A stretch of DNA of 64,000 bases from Streptomyces sp. D2-8 (GCF_023184515.1 NZ_JAAHBP010000003.1:372001-436000); one strand, 5' to 3'; counted from the stretch's first letter, positions 21,501-30,352 are shown. The notes: generated by a model from the letters alone, not told the origin. Numbers and translations: made by a program.

Positions 21501-23460
21501 GTTCACCTGGGTCGTCACGCCCGGGGAGCGGCTCACCGTCAAACTGGAGTACCGCGACGGCGACACCGGGAACGCCCGCCGTCTCCTCGACGACTACCTG
21601 AGCGTGCTCGGGGACCTGGCCCGGGCGACCGGGCCGGTCGGCGCACTGCGAGGGCTGGGGCCGGTACCCGAGCCGGGCGAACGCACCGACGTCGGCACGG
21701 ACACCGTCGTCGACCGGTTCGACCGGGCGGCCGACCGCGACCCGCAGCGGGTGGCGCTGGTCGCCCACGGCTCGACGATGACGTTCGCCGAACTCCGCGA
21801 CCGCAGCCGGGTCGTGGCGGGCGTGCTCGCCGCGCGCGGCATCGGGCCGGAGACCACCGTGGGCCTCGCCATCCCGCGCTCCCTCGACTGGATCGTGGCG
21901 CTGTTCGCCGTTCTGCGGGTCGGCGCCGCGTATGTGCCGCTGGAGCTGGACCACCCGGACGAGCGGATCGCCGCCATCGTCGAGGACGCCGGGCCGGACG
22001 TGATCCTCACCGTGAGCGCCGTGTCGCCTCGGCTGACCGGCGAGCTGATCGAACTCGACCGGCCGCTCCCGGATGCCGAGCCGTACCGGACGTTCGCGCC
22101 GGACGACCCGGACCGGCTGCGCCACCCCGCGTACACGATCTACACCTCCGGCTCGACCGGGAAGCCCAAGGGCGTGGTGACCGAGTACGCCGGGCTCACC
22201 AACATGCTGATCAACCATCAGCGCCGCGTCTTCGAGCCCGTGCTGGCGGAGCACGGCCACCGCGTTTTCCGGATCGCGCACACCGTGTCGTTCGCGTTCG
22301 ACATGTCGTGGGAGGAGCTGCTGTGGCTCGCCGACGGCCATGAAGTGCACATCTGCGACGAGGAGTTGCGCCGGGACGCGCCCCGGCTGGTCGCGTACTG
22401 CCTGGAGCACGGGATCGACGTCGTCAACGTGACCCCGACCTACGCGCAGCAACTGGTGGCCGAGGGCCTGCTCGACAACCCGGCACGGCGGCCGGCGCTG
22501 GTGCTGCTGGGCGGCGAGGCCGTCACACCGACGCTGTGGCAGCGGCTCGCCGAGACCGAGGGCACGGTCGGCTACAACCTGTACGGGCCCACCGAGTACA
22601 CCATCAACACCCTGGGCGTCGGCACCTTCGAGTGCGAGGACCCGGTGGTGGGCGTGGCCATCGACAACACGGACGTGTACGTCCTGGATCCGTGGCTGCG
22701 GCCGCTGCCGGACGGGGTGCCCGGCGAGCTGTACGTGTCGGGCATCGGCATCGCGCGCGGCTACCTCGGGCAGCCCGCCCAGACCGCGCACCGCTTCGTC
22801 GCCTGTCCGTTCGGCGCGCCCGGCGAGCGCATGTACCGCACCGGCGACCTGGTGGTGCGCCGGCCGGACGGCAACCTGATGTACCTGGGCCGCACCGACC
22901 AGCAGGTCAAGATCCGCGGCCACCGGGTCGAACTCGGCGAGGTCGAGGCGGTGTTCGCGGCGCACCCGGCGGTGCGGTTCGCCGCCGCGGTCGCCCAGCC
23001 CGACCCGCAGGTCGACGGCGCCTACCGGCTGGCCGCCTATCTGGTCCTGGAGGGGGCGGAACTCGCGGCCGTCGCCGCCGACGTGGGCGCCGGGCTGCCG
23101 GACTTCCTGCGGCCCACGCACTACGCGCAGGTCGACGGCATCCCGCTGACGGTGAACGGGAAGGCTGACACCAAGGCACTGCCCGAGGCCAAGCCGCTGG
23201 GCGCGCTGACCACGGCGGGGGAGCGGGGCCCGCAGACCGAGACCGAGACCGTGGTGTGCGAGTACTTCGCCGAGGCACTGGATCTCGACGACGACGAGGT
23301 GAGCGCGGTGAGCGACTTCGTGTCCCTGGGAGGACACTCCATGCTGGCGGTACGGCTCGTCGGGCTGCTCCGCCGCGAGTACGGTCCCGTGATCACGATC
23401 CGCGATCTGTTCACCCTGCGAACCCCGGAAGCGATTGCCCGCCACCTCGATGACAACTGA
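12532..23460 (+). CDS. cchH: Coelichelin trimodular nonribosomal peptide synthetase
   Basis: The 3642-residue synthetase reads A1-T1-E1-C2-A2-T2-E2-C3-A3-T3. Key motifs and approximate residues are: A1 [14 protein letters not shown] 283; T1 LGGDSIL 678; E1 [11 protein letters not shown] 849; C2 HHIIADGWS 1327; A2 [14 protein letters not shown] 1775; T2 AGGDSI 2180; E2 [10 protein letters not shown] 2353; C3 [10 protein letters not shown] 2751; A3 [14 protein letters not shown] 3201; T3 LGGHSML 3599. The ten-residue codes I read by alignment to GrsA are DINYWGGIGK (A1), DFWNIGMVHK (A2, Thr) and DMENLGLINK (A3, hydroxyornithine), as published for coelichelin. E1 and E2 invert the first two residues. 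There is no thioesterase. A 135-residue N-terminal extension precedes A1. The A2-T2 linker contains a dispersed DNA repeat. Start choice between ATGs 12532 and 12535 is open. Confidence 0.95.
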   Translation: MMEPRARLALLSPTRLADVRRRIGDYPDRTITEACAIGLSYWATGRSPEGIDLAPGTLFADVLGWVDNGGAAPGGWDVTPDGRGITVPDGVTPEDAQLALDDLADFPDRPLGTIGPSSVAARLATLAGWNDNRADRVRPTIVEMFREQASARPDATAVVDEHRSLTYRQAAELSGQLAHHLLARGLGSEQVVGISLTRSADMVIGLLAVLQAGCAFVPLDPQWPAARRAVVIEDARVVVQLNASGEHDPAEPDAVAVDLGHWQYGSYPEQGPDATVLGDALAYVIFTSGSTGRPKGAMIRHEAISERLLWQVNEILGFGHDDASLFKAPLSFDISINEIFLPLVSGGRLVVLRPGGERDPHHLLSVIAEQRVTFTYLVSSMLDVLLEMAGDSGRLDSLRHVWCGGEVLTPELYERFRTKLDNIPMYHGYGPAETTIGVSHVIYRGAAERLSTSIGKANPNTQLYVLDEELRPVPVGVGGELYVGGFLLGRGYVGAPGLTASRFVANPFANDGSRLYRTGDLARFAPDGSLDFLGRADNQIKIRGMRLEIEDVEAGLAEHPRVRHTCVVARKNAAGGTYLIGYVIPAAGSEELRADEVKAWAGAHMVEYMVPAHIVVLEEFPLTANGKLDRNALPEPTIETGALVRPATDDERAVCAAVAEVLRLEEVGVDQDFFQLGGDSILAISLLSALRERGLHVTARQIFTHSTVGALAAVASREDVSTVDHADVATGTVVGPPVVQWLGETTDAIDGFVQSVVLNTPAELTADALDAVLTALVTRHDMLRAKLVRGSRWSFDIPEADRAVPGWQQSDRPLDECVALATDGLDPSGGVMLRAVWRPGARQLVLVAHHVVIDGVSWRVLMEDLATAWRQFASGEPIELPAVGTSFRRWTQLLERAAFDADSSCYRRPLPGEDQPLARRPLSEAHTVANERLRTVTVGPEITAALLGEIPAKFHAGVNDVLLTALAVALARRRRDLGQDQTFAHIELEGHGRESRFVAGSAGFEPELSRTVGWFTTLFPVTVDPGTASDFTTPAYLTAALKAVKEDLARVPDNGVSYGALRYLTHSEFDAPAPQVLFNYLGRFAAGAPGDWQLAGTTGQLGEKRDPRMRLPRALEFNAIAEPSATGAYELVTTISWPDGMFTDADITTLGDYFRTALAGLAALDQGGHSPSDFPLVALTQADVDTLDGPALRDILPLTPLQEGLYFHSVFDDDSVGAYVEQQLLTLGGEVDADRLAAAATRLLTLFPNLAARFTSLSDGRVVSVLENGVEAPFTTLDRPGITDEEIRVLAERDRRTGFDLATGPLMRYTLIRSGPERNVLVQTVHHIIADGWSVPPMLRALLAEYHAPGTVHPLGGFADYVHWLAGRDAAESDRVWREELAELPGPSLVAGGHTPSDRFADTAVEPEGDIDAAVRAAGVPLSVAVHSAWAVTLGGLLHGRDVVFGSTVSGRDADVPGIGDMVGLFINTIPVRARWTSGTTAGDLLGSVRDHQSAVLPHQHVSLARIGRQAGAGSLFDTLVVFDVATDVASLRRPGDTLTVTGLVNEGAPHYPLTLVAERTPDGRPRFNLIYDGDLLRETTARAILRTFTRTLNGLLTHPDTLVDDLTPERERRPAPITPATLGGLFDTAARRDPAATAVTQCGLDGATRSLTYGELSAAKNDLASALRAAGVGPGRRVAVAVPRSLEQVVALVAIVSAGGAYVPLDLAYPDERLEYVLADAAPQVVLVDRDQRDRFTHLLARAGVPARVLVQGEEPPAARTEPGPEPDRHTPAYVIYTSGSTGRPKGVVVPHSSVVSLLTHTRPDMDFGPDDVWVQFHSFSFDFAVWELWGALAHGGELLVPDYGLTRSPVDFHRLVRERGVTVLNQTPSAFYQFIEADRLAGEPLPALRRIIFGGEALDLGRLRGWVERHGTAAPELVNMYGITETTVHVTHRVLNDEDFGPGDAVSPIGGPIPGLVTYLLDDRLRPVPPGREGAIYVAGDQVSLGYLGRPGLTAGRFVANPFTADGSRMYHTGDLAIRTLDGELVFTGRADDQVQLKGFRIELGEVEAAIRALDGVTDVAVTVAESGDHLVAHVVGSVPGDVEGQLCKKLPVHMVPGRVLPIDALPLTINGKLDRKALAERPFRGAGLYRSAAPPRGATSHDAPAGEHSALATLVEIFTQTLPGADMTADTDFFRAGGDSIIAITVVNRARTLGLPITPRDVFLLKTPRALAEHLATSTHRSAPAATRRGDGPLPPTPIILRQRELGGSLTRFAQARTLVAPEGTGFTDAVRAANAVVAAHPSLRLRLGTEHGVWTLRTDPAREVTVARPDTTDATAVANEAAGRLDPASGDVVAFAWLESSRTLVATVHHLAVDAVSWLILLDDLATALRGEPLAPPTTSYAEYAEALTLRATQDPADLGRWVTTLQAPELLPRTGALRKTTVVVAPDVSDSVTRTAPAALGVGLTELLCGALRTALTRIQPAPTDLAIDLERHGRVPVLEQHDYTRTVGWFTSVAPVRLTPHTDPVAAAREVAERQPDEDGHVAYGRLRYLNPQTAPLLTARPQVLFNYLGRGSESQALHLTGGDQGSPYAVEVNAWTDEVTGSLLAEFVLAESIPDAITEHWRSALQHLADAATTAERTAPVTPLQRGLFFQAQMAGSAGHYVAQNWFTFDRRLDTDALAEAMAHVIARHPVVGAGFSTDDDGNPVQVLKAGRRVDVRTVALATDAEVDALRTRDRDTGFDPGEPPLIRLTVVHLPDERDGLLLSYHLLLWDGWSREIVLRDLFDAYRAVLAGRPLEATPATPSFEEYARALDARDAAVSERFWADHLAGLPGPTLLAGPAPSFTDDLPSALVHTLTAEQSDLVREAARVHGVTLNSVLTGAFGLLLGAHTGRGDAVFGVTVSGREGEGLSGIVGVLLNTVPMWTRARPDDTVRAYLSTVQAARVEAMEHERLGLGEIQRASGHDTLFDNLFVLQNFLDMDAFAEMNARHGITSVKADDSTHYPFTWVVTPGERLTVKLEYRDGDTGNARRLLDDYLSVLGDLARATGPVGALRGLGPVPEPGERTDVGTDTVVDRFDRAADRDPQRVALVAHGSTMTFAELRDRSRVVAGVLAARGIGPETTVGLAIPRSLDWIVALFAVLRVGAAYVPLELDHPDERIAAIVEDAGPDVILTVSAVSPRLTGELIELDRPLPDAEPYRTFAPDDPDRLRHPAYTIYTSGSTGKPKGVVTEYAGLTNMLINHQRRVFEPVLAEHGHRVFRIAHTVSFAFDMSWEELLWLADGHEVHICDEELRRDAPRLVAYCLEHGIDVVNVTPTYAQQLVAEGLLDNPARRPALVLLGGEAVTPTLWQRLAETEGTVGYNLYGPTEYTINTLGVGTFECEDPVVGVAIDNTDVYVLDPWLRPLPDGVPGELYVSGIGIARGYLGQPAQTAHRFVACPFGAPGERMYRTGDLVVRRPDGNLMYLGRTDQQVKIRGHRVELGEVEAVFAAHPAVRFAAAVAQPDPQVDGAYRLAAYLVLEGAELAAVAADVGAGLPDFLRPTHYAQVDGIPLTVNGKADTKALPEAKPLGALTTAGERGPQTETETVVCEYFAEALDLDDDEVSAVSDFVSLGGHSMLAVRLVGLLRREYGPVITIRDLFTLRTPEAIARHLDDN
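18911..18976. repeat. Dispersed GC-rich repeat inside cchH coding sequence
   Basis: About 66 bp are closely similar to the intergenic copy at 25160-25226, including GCGGCTCCGCCGC, which can form a hairpin. Here it is read in frame in the linker between adenylation domain A2 and carrier domain T2. One base is missing relative to the intergenic copy. Confidence 0.8.
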
Positions 23461-25150
23461 CACGCAGCGGCCCCGCCACGGGGCCGCCATCCTCCGGACG
23501 GCCCTGCGCCGCAACATCGGCGCCATGGCCTGGGGCACCCTCCTCATGGGCCTCTACCAGGCCGGTGAGACGGCCTTCCCCATCGCGCTCGGCCTGATCG
23601 TCGAGCACACGATGCGGGACGGCCGCAGCCTCCAGGCGCTCGCCCTGTCGATCGGCGCGCTGGCCGTGATCATCACGACGGTGTCGCTGTCGTGGCGGTT
23701 CGGCATGCGGATCCTGCAGAAGGCCAACACGACCGAGGCGCACCGCTGGCGGGTGAAGGTCGCCGCCTGCGGCCTGCAGCCCGTGGCCAGGGACGTCGAC
23801 CTCAAGTCCGGCGAGGTGCTCACCATCGCCACCGAGGACGCCGACCAGACCGCCGACATCATCGAGGTGGTGCCGCTGCTGATCAGCTCCCTGGTCGCGG
23901 TGCTGGTCGCGGCGGTCGCGCTGGGACTGGCCGACATCCGGCTCGGTCTGCTGGTGATCGTGGGCACCGTCGCGATCCTGTCGATCCTCAGCGTGATGTC
24001 CAAGCGGATCGGCAGCAGCACCCAGGAGCAGCAGGCCCGGGTGGCGCGGGCGGGTGCGAAGGTCGCCGACCTGATCACCGGCCTGCGTCCGCTGCACGGC
24101 TTCGGCGGCAACCACGCGGCGTTCCGGTCCTACCGGGAGGTCAGCACGGAGGCGAAGCACCAGTCGATCACCGTCGCCAAGGTGAACGGTGCCTACGCGG
24201 GCACCGCGCTGGCCCTCAACGCGGTGCTCGCCGGCGCGGTGACCCTGACGGCGGGCTGGCTGGCGTTCGAGGGCCGGATCACCATCGGGGAACTCGTCAT
24301 GGCCGTGGGCCTGGCGCAGTTCATCATGGAACCGCTCAAGCTGTTCTCGGAGATGCCCAAGTACGTGATGATCGCGCGTGCCTCGGCCGAGCGCATGGCG
24401 CTGGTGCTGTCGGCCCCGCCCGTGACGACCCCGGGCTCCGAACGCCCCTCAGCGGGCGGCGACCTGGAGATCGACTGCGTCCGCCACGGCACCCTGACCG
24501 ATCTGAAGTTCCAGGTGAAGGCGGGCGAGTTCGTCGCCATCGCCCCCTACCAGCCCCGCGCGGCGGCCGACCTCGCCGCCGTCCTGGCCGTGCGTGTCCC
24601 GCCCACCGCGTACGAGGGAACGGTACGGATCGGCGACAAGGACCTGGCGGACCTCTCCGTCGAGGCGGTCCGCGAACACCTGCTGGTCAACCCGTACGAC
24701 GGGGAGATCTTCGCGGGCACCCTCCGCACGAACATCGACCCGTCGGGCACCAGCCGGACGGTCCCCGGCGCGGTCGAGGCCTCCATGCTGACCGACGTCG
24801 TCGCCCTGCACCGCGAGGGCCTCGACTACGGCGTCCGCGACCGCGGCGCCAACCTCTCCGGCGGCCAGCGCCAACGCCTCTCCCTGGCCCGCGCTTTGGC
24901 CGCCGACACCGACGTCCTCGTCCTGCACGATCCGACGACAGCGGTGGACGCGGTCACGGAACAACTGATCGCCCGCAACGTGGCGAAGCTGCGCCGGGGC
25001 CGCACGACGATCGTGATCACCAGCAGCCCGGCGTTCCTGGACGCGGCGGACCGGGTCCTGGTCCTGGACGACGGCACGATCACGGCGGAGGGCACGCACC
25101 GCACCCTCCTGGCAAGGGACCAGGACTACTGCTCGGCGGTGGCACGCTGA
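23450..25150 (+). CDS. cchI: ABC exporter half with intact signature but dead ATP site
   Basis: The 566-residue half-transporter starts at an ATG overlapping the cchH stop by 11 bp, so the two are translationally coupled. It has a six-helix membrane domain and an ATPase-like domain. Where Walker A should be there is [11 protein letters not shown] (364-374), with no GxxGxGK. Walker B is VLVLHDPTT, lacking the Asp-Glu pair (H493-D494). The H-loop His is replaced by Ser in ITSSPA, and the Q-loop Gln is lost in VNPYDG. The signature LSGGQRQR (469-476) is perfect. CchI can therefore only donate a signature motif to the nucleotide bound by CchG. Export of coelichelin is the inferred role. Confidence 0.9.
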   Translation: MTTDTQRPRHGAAILRTALRRNIGAMAWGTLLMGLYQAGETAFPIALGLIVEHTMRDGRSLQALALSIGALAVIITTVSLSWRFGMRILQKANTTEAHRWRVKVAACGLQPVARDVDLKSGEVLTIATEDADQTADIIEVVPLLISSLVAVLVAAVALGLADIRLGLLVIVGTVAILSILSVMSKRIGSSTQEQQARVARAGAKVADLITGLRPLHGFGGNHAAFRSYREVSTEAKHQSITVAKVNGAYAGTALALNAVLAGAVTLTAGWLAFEGRITIGELVMAVGLAQFIMEPLKLFSEMPKYVMIARASAERMALVLSAPPVTTPGSERPSAGGDLEIDCVRHGTLTDLKFQVKAGEFVAIAPYQPRAAADLAAVLAVRVPPTAYEGTVRIGDKDLADLSVEAVREHLLVNPYDGEIFAGTLRTNIDPSGTSRTVPGAVEASMLTDVVALHREGLDYGVRDRGANLSGGQRQRLSLARALAADTDVLVLHDPTTAVDAVTEQLIARNVAKLRRGRTTIVITSSPAFLDAADRVLVLDDGTITAEGTHRTLLARDQDYCSAVAR

Positions 25151-25159
25151 CCTGTCGTG

Positions 25160-25226
25160 GGGGCGCGGGGCTGAGTCGATGTGCGGCTCCGCCGCGTGGG
25201 CGCGACAAGCTCCCGAGCACCCGCGG
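25160..25226. repeat. Dispersed GC-rich repeat, intergenic copy
   Basis: This lies just after the cchI stop. It matches the copy in cchH at roughly 56 of 66 positions. The core TGCGGCTCCGCCGCG forms a short hairpin and may act as a terminator or processing site between the convergent cchI and cchJ. Confidence 0.75.
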
Positions 25227-25238
25227 ACGGCGACGGCG

Positions 25239-25406
25239 CTAGGGGGCTTCTGATGGATCTCCGCGGCGTCGCGACGCCCGGCACGCACTCTCGCCGCACC
25301 GGACAAAAGGCCTAGTAGCTCCGCTACGAAGCCTTCCGCCCGGCACGCCGAGAGCACGCACCGAACGCCGCTCCTTCTTCCACGGAGATCCATCAGAAGC
25401 CCCTAG
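25239..25406. repeat. 168-bp palindromic element with 21-bp terminal inverted repeats (MITE-like)
   Basis: The ends carry perfect 21-bp inverted repeats (25243-25263 and 25383-25403, core GCTTCTGATGGATCTCC), each flanked by CTAG. The middle is also palindromic: GTAGC-TCC-GCTAC at the centre, AAGGC/AAGCCTT around it, and CTCTCG/CGAGAG further out. It contains no gene. The right end overlaps the TAG stop codon of cchJ. It looks like a miniature inverted-repeat element, and its RNA would fold into a long hairpin that could end transcription of both convergent genes. Confidence 0.75.
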
Positions 25407-26509
25407 TCGCGCAGCGCCCACGCCACATCCCTGAGCAGCGCATGCCGCCACCCGGCCCGGTCATGCCCCGACGCGGACCGGGACACCCGCACGGTCGCCC
25501 CGGCCCGCTCCACCAACCCCTCGGTCACCTCACCATGGGGCAGCATCCGGTCCTCGTGCTCCCCGACGTCGAACGCGACCCGCAGCCCCGACAGAACCGC
25601 ACCTTTCCGCAGCCGCTCGGCGATGACACCCCCGACCGGGCCCCCCAACGGATCGGCCCACCCCAGGGCATCCGGAGTCCACCAGAACGACCCCGACTGA
25701 CAGGCGACCCGCGACACCAACTCGGGAAACTCCAGCGCCGCGTACACCGCACTCAGACCGCCGAGGCTCTGCCCGGCGACCACCAGCCGCTCCAGGTCGG
25801 CGGGCACGCCCGACTCCGCCACCAGCGGCAGCAGTTCGTCCCGCACCGCCTCCCAGAGCTCGGGCCGGCACGCGAACTCGGCCTCCCGGTCCTTGGCGGG
25901 CAGAAAGACCAGCGTGACCGGCGGCACCTCGCCTGCCGCCACGGCCGCGTCGAACGCGGTCACGGCCGGATGCAGATACAGCCAGTCGTCCCCGTCGAGC
26001 AGCAGCACCACCGGCCCACCACCCCCCGCCGGATGAATCCGCACCGTACGCCGCCCACCCAGCCGCTCACTCGCCCAGCGAATCCGCGCACGCGGCACCG
26101 GCAGCACCGCGTCGGGCCCGACGACGGGCCAGTACGGCTGCTCCGGGGCGTCCGGCGTCGCGACGACGGACCGGTCACCGCCCGCGCCGGCCGGGTTGAA
26201 CGGGTCGGCATGGAACGCGTCCCCCGCCACGAACCGATACGTCACCCGCAGCCGCGCGGGCATGCGCACCTCGGCGTACCAGCAGTCCGTGTCCTTCCAG
26301 CGGCGCAGGGCAACCGGCTCCGACCAGCTCTCGAACTCGATGGTCACCGGCGACGACCCGCGCCACAGGAACAGGGTCACCCAACCGCCGCCCTCGGCGG
26401 GCACCGACGAGGGCGCCCCCACGGCGGTCCAGAAGGCGGCGCTGCCGGGCGCCCCCGGCAGCCCGAACCCGGCGAACGCGTCCTCCCCGCCGACCGCGGC
26501 CACGCGCAT
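25403..26509 (-). CDS. cchJ: Siderophore esterase, IroE/enterochelin-esterase-like
   Basis: This 368-residue alpha/beta-hydrolase has an N-terminal immunoglobulin-like domain as in Fes and a catalytic C-terminal domain with the nucleophile S248 in VAGQSLGGLSAVYAA. I prefer the ATG at 26509 (MRVAAVGG), which is preceded by AAGGAGA; a start ten codons upstream has no such site. In the coelichelin locus the homologue is proposed to act in release or hydrolysis of the peptide, since CchH lacks a thioesterase. The gene converges on cchI and diverges from cchK across an iron box. The palindromic element supplies its stop codon. Confidence 0.9.
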   Translation of the reverse strand: MRVAAVGGEDAFAGFGLPGAPGSAAFWTAVGAPSSVPAEGGGWVTLFLWRGSSPVTIEFESWSEPVALRRWKDTDCWYAEVRMPARLRVTYRFVAGDAFHADPFNPAGAGGDRSVVATPDAPEQPYWPVVGPDAVLPVPRARIRWASERLGGRRTVRIHPAGGGGPVVLLLDGDDWLYLHPAVTAFDAAVAAGEVPPVTLVFLPAKDREAEFACRPELWEAVRDELLPLVAESGVPADLERLVVAGQSLGGLSAVYAALEFPELVSRVACQSGSFWWTPDALGWADPLGGPVGGVIAERLRKGAVLSGLRVAFDVGEHEDRMLPHGEVTEGLVERAGATVRVSRSASGHDRAGWRHALLRDVAWALRD

Positions 26510-26557
26510 GAACGTCTCCTTGTGAGAGGGAAGGGGCAAAGGCTAAGCTCCCGTCAA

Positions 26558-26576
26558 TTAGGCGAGCCTAACCTAA
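26558..26576. promoter_or_regulatory. Iron box between cchJ and cchK
   Basis: TTAGGCGAGCCTAACCTAA matches 17 of 19 consensus positions. It lies 28 bp before cchK and 49 bp before the divergent cchJ, and could repress both. Confidence 0.87.
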
Positions 26577-26603
26577 TCTTGGCCCTCCGAGGAGGCACCG
26601 CGC

Positions 26604-26816
26604 ATGAGCACCAATCCCTTCGACGACAACGAAGGCCGTTTCCTGGTCCTGGTGAACGACGAGGGCCAGCACTCCCTGTGGCCGTCCTTCGCCGAGGTGC
26701 CCGGGGGATGGACGATCGCCCTCGCCGAGACCACCCGCGAGGCCTGCCTGGAGTACGTCGAGACCCACTGGACGGACCTGCGCCCCCGGTCCCTCGCCGC
26801 ATCCCAGGACGTCTGA
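26604..26816 (+). CDS. cchK: MbtH-family NRPS activator
   Basis: The 70-residue protein is a typical MbtH-like chaperone: [16 protein letters not shown], then [16 protein letters not shown], and [11 protein letters not shown] with the conserved Trp residues. Such proteins bind adenylation domains and are needed for their solubility or activity, here those of CchH. It follows an iron box and is followed after only 8 bp by the amidohydrolase gene, so these are probably cotranscribed. Confidence 0.95.
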   Translation: MSTNPFDDNEGRFLVLVNDEGQHSLWPSFAEVPGGWTIALAETTREACLEYVETHWTDLRPRSLAASQDV

Positions 26817-26824
26817 CCCCACCG

Positions 26825-28399
26825 ATGCTGTGCACCAGGCTGACCAACGCCCGTTTCCTCACCATGGATCCGGACCACCCGGTCGCTCATGACCTGGGCA
26901 TCTGGCAGGGACGGATCGCCGGCCTCGACGAGGCCGTGACCTCCCTGCCCGCCCGGGAGGTCGTCGACCTGCAGGGCGCCACCGTGCTGCCGGGATTCAT
27001 CGACGCCCATGTCCACCTCGCCTGGACCGGGTTCAAGCAGACCACTTTGAGCATCGCGGGCCGCACCCGCGTCGACGACGTGCTCGCGGTGGTGGCCGAG
27101 GCCGTCGCCCGCACCCGCGCCCCCGGCGACTGGGTGAGCATCGCCGGCTACGACCAGCGGGCCCTGGGCCGCCACCTCACCGCCGCCGACCTCGACCGGG
27201 TCAGCGACGGACGCAAGCTCTACCTGCTGCACGACTCCGGGCACGGCTGCGTCGTCAACACCGCCGTCCTGGACCTGCTCCCCGCGGACATCCCGCACGA
27301 CAACGGCTTCCTCGCCGAGCAGGCCATGGGCGCCGCCCGCGCCCTGCGCCTGCCGCACTCCCAGGAGGACCTGGCCGAGGCGATCGGCCGCGCGGCCCGC
27401 ACCTGCCTGGCCGAGGGCGTCACCGCCTGCGCCGAAGCGGGCATCGGCGGCACCCTCTTCGGCCACAGCCCCGTCGAACTCGGTGCCTATCAACTCGCCC
27501 TGGAAAAAGGGCTGTTGGCGCTGCGCGTACAGCTCATGGTCTCCGCGGACCGGCTGCGCCCGGTCGCCGCCCACGAGGCCGACGGCATCCCGAGGGCCCT
27601 CGACCTCGGCCTGCGCACCGGGTTCGGCGACGACCGGCTGTCCGTGGGCGCGCTGAAGGTCTACACCGACGGCGGCATGATGGCCCGAACGGCCGCCCTG
27701 ACCAGCCCGTACGAAGGGCTTGACCACGGCGGGCAGTTGCAGGACGACCCGGACGTGCTCACCGGCCTCATCGTGGACGGCCACCTCGCCGGCTGGCAGC
27801 TGGCCGTGCACGCGATCGGCGACCGCGCGGCCGACCTCGCCCTGGACGCGATCGAGCGCGCCCACCGGATCCGGCCCCGCCCCGAGGCACGCCACCGCAT
27901 CGAACACGCCGGGCTGATCCGGCCCGACCAGCTCCCGCGCTTCGCGCGACTCGGCGTCAGCGCGGTCGTCCAGCCCGGCTTCCTGCGCTGCTTCGGCGAC
28001 GACTACGCCTCGATCATGGGCAAGGAGCGGGCGCCCTGGATGTACCGGGGCCGGGCCTTCCTGGACCACGGCATTCCCCTGGTGGGCAGCTCCGACCGGC
28101 CGGTCGCCGACGGATCGCCCCTGCGCGCCGTCCAGTTCATGGTCGAGCGCGCCGCCGCCTCCGGACAGCTCATCGGCCCGGACGAGGCCCTCACCGTCGA
28201 CCAGGCCCTGCACGCCTACACCGTCGCCGGCGCCCGCGCCTGCCACTGGGAGGACCGCCTGGGCAGCCTCACCCCGGGCAAACACGCCGACCTGGTCGTC
28301 CTCGGCGACGACCCCCGGAGCGTCGGCACCTCGCGCATCGGCGACATCGAGGTCGTGGAGACGTACGTGGCCGGCCGCCCGAGCCGTCCGCGCGCTTGA
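26825..28399 (+). CDS. Metal-dependent amidohydrolase, YtcJ-like
   Basis: The 524-residue protein belongs to amidohydrolase family 3. Metal ligands are recognisable in GFIDAHVHLAW (near 57-67), HAIGDRAADLALDA, RHRIEHAG and SSDRPVADGSPL, and the C-terminal strand domain ends with GKHADLVVLGDDP. Such enzymes hydrolyse amides such as formamides or cyclic amides, and the true substrate is usually unknown. It starts 8 bp after cchK, inside an iron-box-controlled operon. A siderophore-linked job (processing a precursor, recycling a formyl-hydroxamate or hydrolysing an acyl-amide) is possible but not shown by the sequence. It lies outside the classical cchA-K set. Confidence 0.85.
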   Translation: MLCTRLTNARFLTMDPDHPVAHDLGIWQGRIAGLDEAVTSLPAREVVDLQGATVLPGFIDAHVHLAWTGFKQTTLSIAGRTRVDDVLAVVAEAVARTRAPGDWVSIAGYDQRALGRHLTAADLDRVSDGRKLYLLHDSGHGCVVNTAVLDLLPADIPHDNGFLAEQAMGAARALRLPHSQEDLAEAIGRAARTCLAEGVTACAEAGIGGTLFGHSPVELGAYQLALEKGLLALRVQLMVSADRLRPVAAHEADGIPRALDLGLRTGFGDDRLSVGALKVYTDGGMMARTAALTSPYEGLDHGGQLQDDPDVLTGLIVDGHLAGWQLAVHAIGDRAADLALDAIERAHRIRPRPEARHRIEHAGLIRPDQLPRFARLGVSAVVQPGFLRCFGDDYASIMGKERAPWMYRGRAFLDHGIPLVGSSDRPVADGSPLRAVQFMVERAAASGQLIGPDEALTVDQALHAYTVAGARACHWEDRLGSLTPGKHADLVVLGDDPRSVGTSRIGDIEVVETYVAGRPSRPRA

Positions 28400-28429
28400 T
28401 CCCCGGTCCGGAACCGAGGAAGGAACCCC

Positions 28430-28945
28430 TTGACCACGGCCACGCAGCGCCCTGCCGCGCCGCCGCGCGCCCTTGGCGCACCGACGCCCGTCGTGCGCAC
28501 CGCCCGCCCGGGCGAGGCCGGCGCCCTCGCCGCCCTGTCCCGGCCCTTCGTGCGCTCGGGCGCGCTGCGCGAACGCCCCGCCTCCCTCTACGCCGCCCAC
28601 GCGGCCGACTTCCTGGTGCTGGGGGCCCCTGACGGCACTCTCGACGGCTGCGTGGGCCTGCGCGCCTACCCTGCGCACGCGGATGAGGGCTGCGCGGGCG
28701 TCGTCTACAACTTCTGCGTGGCCGCGCACCGGCAGGGGAGCGGAGCGGGCGCCGGGCTGTTACGCGCGGTGCTCGCCACGGCCCGCGCGCAGTCGCTCGA
28801 CGCCGTGTTCACGGCGACCACCGGGGGCGCCGGGCTGTTCCTCCGCTACGGCTTCACGCCCACGGCCGCGCACCGTGCGCCGCGGCCCTGGGCAACGTCC
28901 CTGGACCCGCGGCGCAACGCGCGCGTCCTGGTCAGGACGTGGTGA
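28430..28945 (+). CDS. Short GNAT acetyltransferase, probable N-acetylglutamate synthase
   Basis: The 171-residue GNAT protein starts at TTG after AAGGAA, 30 bp downstream of the amidohydrolase. The fold motifs are [16 protein letters not shown] at the N-terminus, the acetyl-CoA loop [15 protein letters not shown], and LFLRYGF. The C-terminal NARVLVRTW resembles the end of short actinobacterial N-acetylglutamate synthases (ArgA type, as Rv2747). The convergent neighbour is an N-acetylglutamate kinase, the next enzyme of ornithine synthesis, which supports the call. The gene contains a TTA codon at 28760, so its translation may depend on the bldA tRNA. Confidence 0.7.
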   Translation: MTTATQRPAAPPRALGAPTPVVRTARPGEAGALAALSRPFVRSGALRERPASLYAAHAADFLVLGAPDGTLDGCVGLRAYPAHADEGCAGVVYNFCVAAHRQGSGAGAGLLRAVLATARAQSLDAVFTATTGGAGLFLRYGFTPTAAHRAPRPWATSLDPRRNARVLVRTW

Positions 28946-29840
28946 CCGCGTCGGGAACCACGGTGGTGCCCGGGCTGGTCTCGCCGAGCACACTGCGCAG
29001 CACCGCGTGCGGCTCGCGGCCGTCCACCACATGCGCCGTGCGCACCCCGCCGCGGACGGCCCGCAGGCAGCCCTCCATCTTCGGCAGCATCCCGCTCGCC
29101 AGCCCGGACAGCAGCCCGTCCAGCGCACGGGCCGTCAGACGCCCGATCACCTCGGTGCTGTGCGGCCAGTCCGCGTACAGCCCCTCGACGTCGGTGAGCA
29201 TCACCAGCCGCTCGGCGTCGAGAGCGACGGCGAGGGCCGCCGCCGCGAGATCGGCGTTGACGTTGTAGACCTGCCCGTCCGTGCCGCGCGCCACGGGGGA
29301 GACGACGGGGATGTGGTCCTGCTCCAACAGTGCACGCACCATGGACGGGTTGACGTCCACGACGTCGCCGACGAGGCCGATGTCCACCGCCCGGCCGTCC
29401 ACCCGGGCCGGCCGCCGCACGGCCGTCATGGTGTGCGCGTCCTCCCCGGTCAGGCCCACCGCGAAGGGGCCGTGGGCGTTGATGTGCCCGACCAGCTCCC
29501 GCTGGACGCGCCCCGCCAGCACCATGCGCACCACGTCCATCGTCTCGGGTGTGGTCACCCGCAGCCCCGCCGCGAAGCGGGTCTCCAGGCCGAGCCGGTC
29601 CAGCATCGCGCTGATCTGCGGCCCGCCACCGTGCACGACGACGGGGCGCAGGCCCGCATGCCACAACTCGACGACGTCCTGGGCGAAGGTCAGCTGAAGC
29701 CTCGCGTCCACCATGGCGTTGCCGCCGAACTTGACGACGACCACACCGCCCCGCGGTTCCCCGGGCCGGCGAAGCGCCTGGACGGACGGATCCCCTGCTC
29801 GGGCGGCTGTCACGGTCACGCGGTCGCTCCGATTCATCAC
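28932..29840 (-). CDS. N-acetylglutamate kinase, iron-box controlled
   Basis: The 302-residue protein is an ArgB-type amino-acid kinase. Motifs are [10 protein letters not shown] (catalytic Lys), [14 protein letters not shown], the acetylglutamate site around [14 protein letters not shown], and [10 protein letters not shown]. It phosphorylates N-acetylglutamate, the second step towards ornithine. An iron box lies 33 bp upstream of the start, and its 3' end overlaps the acetyltransferase gene by 14 bp. It is therefore more likely a siderophore-dedicated paralogue than the housekeeping argB, since no argC, argJ or argD is near. The start is GTG 29840 or ATG 29837; neither has a strong ribosome-binding site. 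Confidence 0.88.
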   Translation of the reverse strand: MMNRSDRVTVTAARAGDPSVQALRRPGEPRGGVVVVKFGGNAMVDARLQLTFAQDVVELWHAGLRPVVVHGGGPQISAMLDRLGLETRFAAGLRVTTPETMDVVRMVLAGRVQRELVGHINAHGPFAVGLTGEDAHTMTAVRRPARVDGRAVDIGLVGDVVDVNPSMVRALLEQDHIPVVSPVARGTDGQVYNVNADLAAAALAVALDAERLVMLTDVEGLYADWPHSTEVIGRLTARALDGLLSGLASGMLPKMEGCLRAVRGGVRTAHVVDGREPHAVLRSVLGETSPGTTVVPDAVTTS

Positions 29841-29872
29841 GAGGCCGGACAGGCACGGGCCGGGGAAGTAAC

Positions 29873-29891
29873 TTAAGTAAGCCTAACCTAA
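29873..29891. promoter_or_regulatory. Iron box before the N-acetylglutamate kinase gene
   Basis: TTAAGTAAGCCTAACCTAA matches 17 of 19 positions of the iron-box consensus. It is 33 bp upstream of the minus-strand kinase gene. The plus-strand STAS gene begins 102 bp away, so the kinase is the likely target. Confidence 0.85.
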
Positions 29892-29993
29892 ATGAGAGCT
29901 GTGGGCAGCCGTCCCGGCCCGTCCTTCTCCGGCCGCAGGGAGCACCGGGTAGCCTGGGCACAGGAGTGCCGGGCATCGCACAGATGGGGAGGC

Positions 29994-30323
29994 ATGGAGG
30001 TGCTGCACATCATCGAGCGCGAGGGCGACCGCGTCGTGGCGCAACTGCCCGAGGATGTCGACCTGTACACCACGCCCTCGGTCGTGACAGCAGTGGACGC
30101 ACTCATCGACTCAGGGTGCCGCCACCTGGTTCTGGACGCGACGCACACCCTGCACATGGACTCCACCGGTGTGAGCGCTCTGGTGGGCTGGTACCAGCGG
30201 CTGGACGGGGCCGGCGGCTCCCTCGGTGTCACCGGACTCCACGACGGCCTGCTCCGCATGTTCACCATCCTCGGACTCGACACCGTCATGTCGCTCAAGC
30301 CCGGCCCGGCCACGACAGCCTGA
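29994..30323 (+). CDS. STAS-domain anti-sigma factor antagonist
   Basis: The 109-residue single-domain protein is of the SpoIIAA/RsbV type. ATG 29994 is preceded by GGGGAGG; the frame is open further upstream. The phosphorylatable serine lies in HMDSTGVSALVGW. In partner switching, the unphosphorylated form binds an anti-sigma kinase and frees a sigma factor. The minus-strand genes to its right encode another antagonist and a multi-domain phosphatase/kinase, so this may be part of that circuit. Confidence 0.85.
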   Translation: MEVLHIIEREGDRVVAQLPEDVDLYTTPSVVTAVDALIDSGCRHLVLDATHTLHMDSTGVSALVGWYQRLDGAGGSLGVTGLHDGLLRMFTILGLDTVMSLKPGPATTA

Positions 30324-30352
30324 CCTCACCGCGTCCGTACACCTCACCGCCG

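Noticed and set aside
14068..23547. Two giant minus-strand open frames opposite cchH (about 1640 and 1520 codons)
   Set aside because: Their translations are repetitive and domain-free. They mirror the codon bias of the NRPS, which has all expected motifs in order on the plus strand.
28932..29840. Reading the acetylglutamate kinase as the housekeeping argB
   Set aside because: No argC, argJ or argD is adjacent and a strong iron box precedes it, so a siderophore-linked paralogue is more likely. A genome-wide gene count would settle this.
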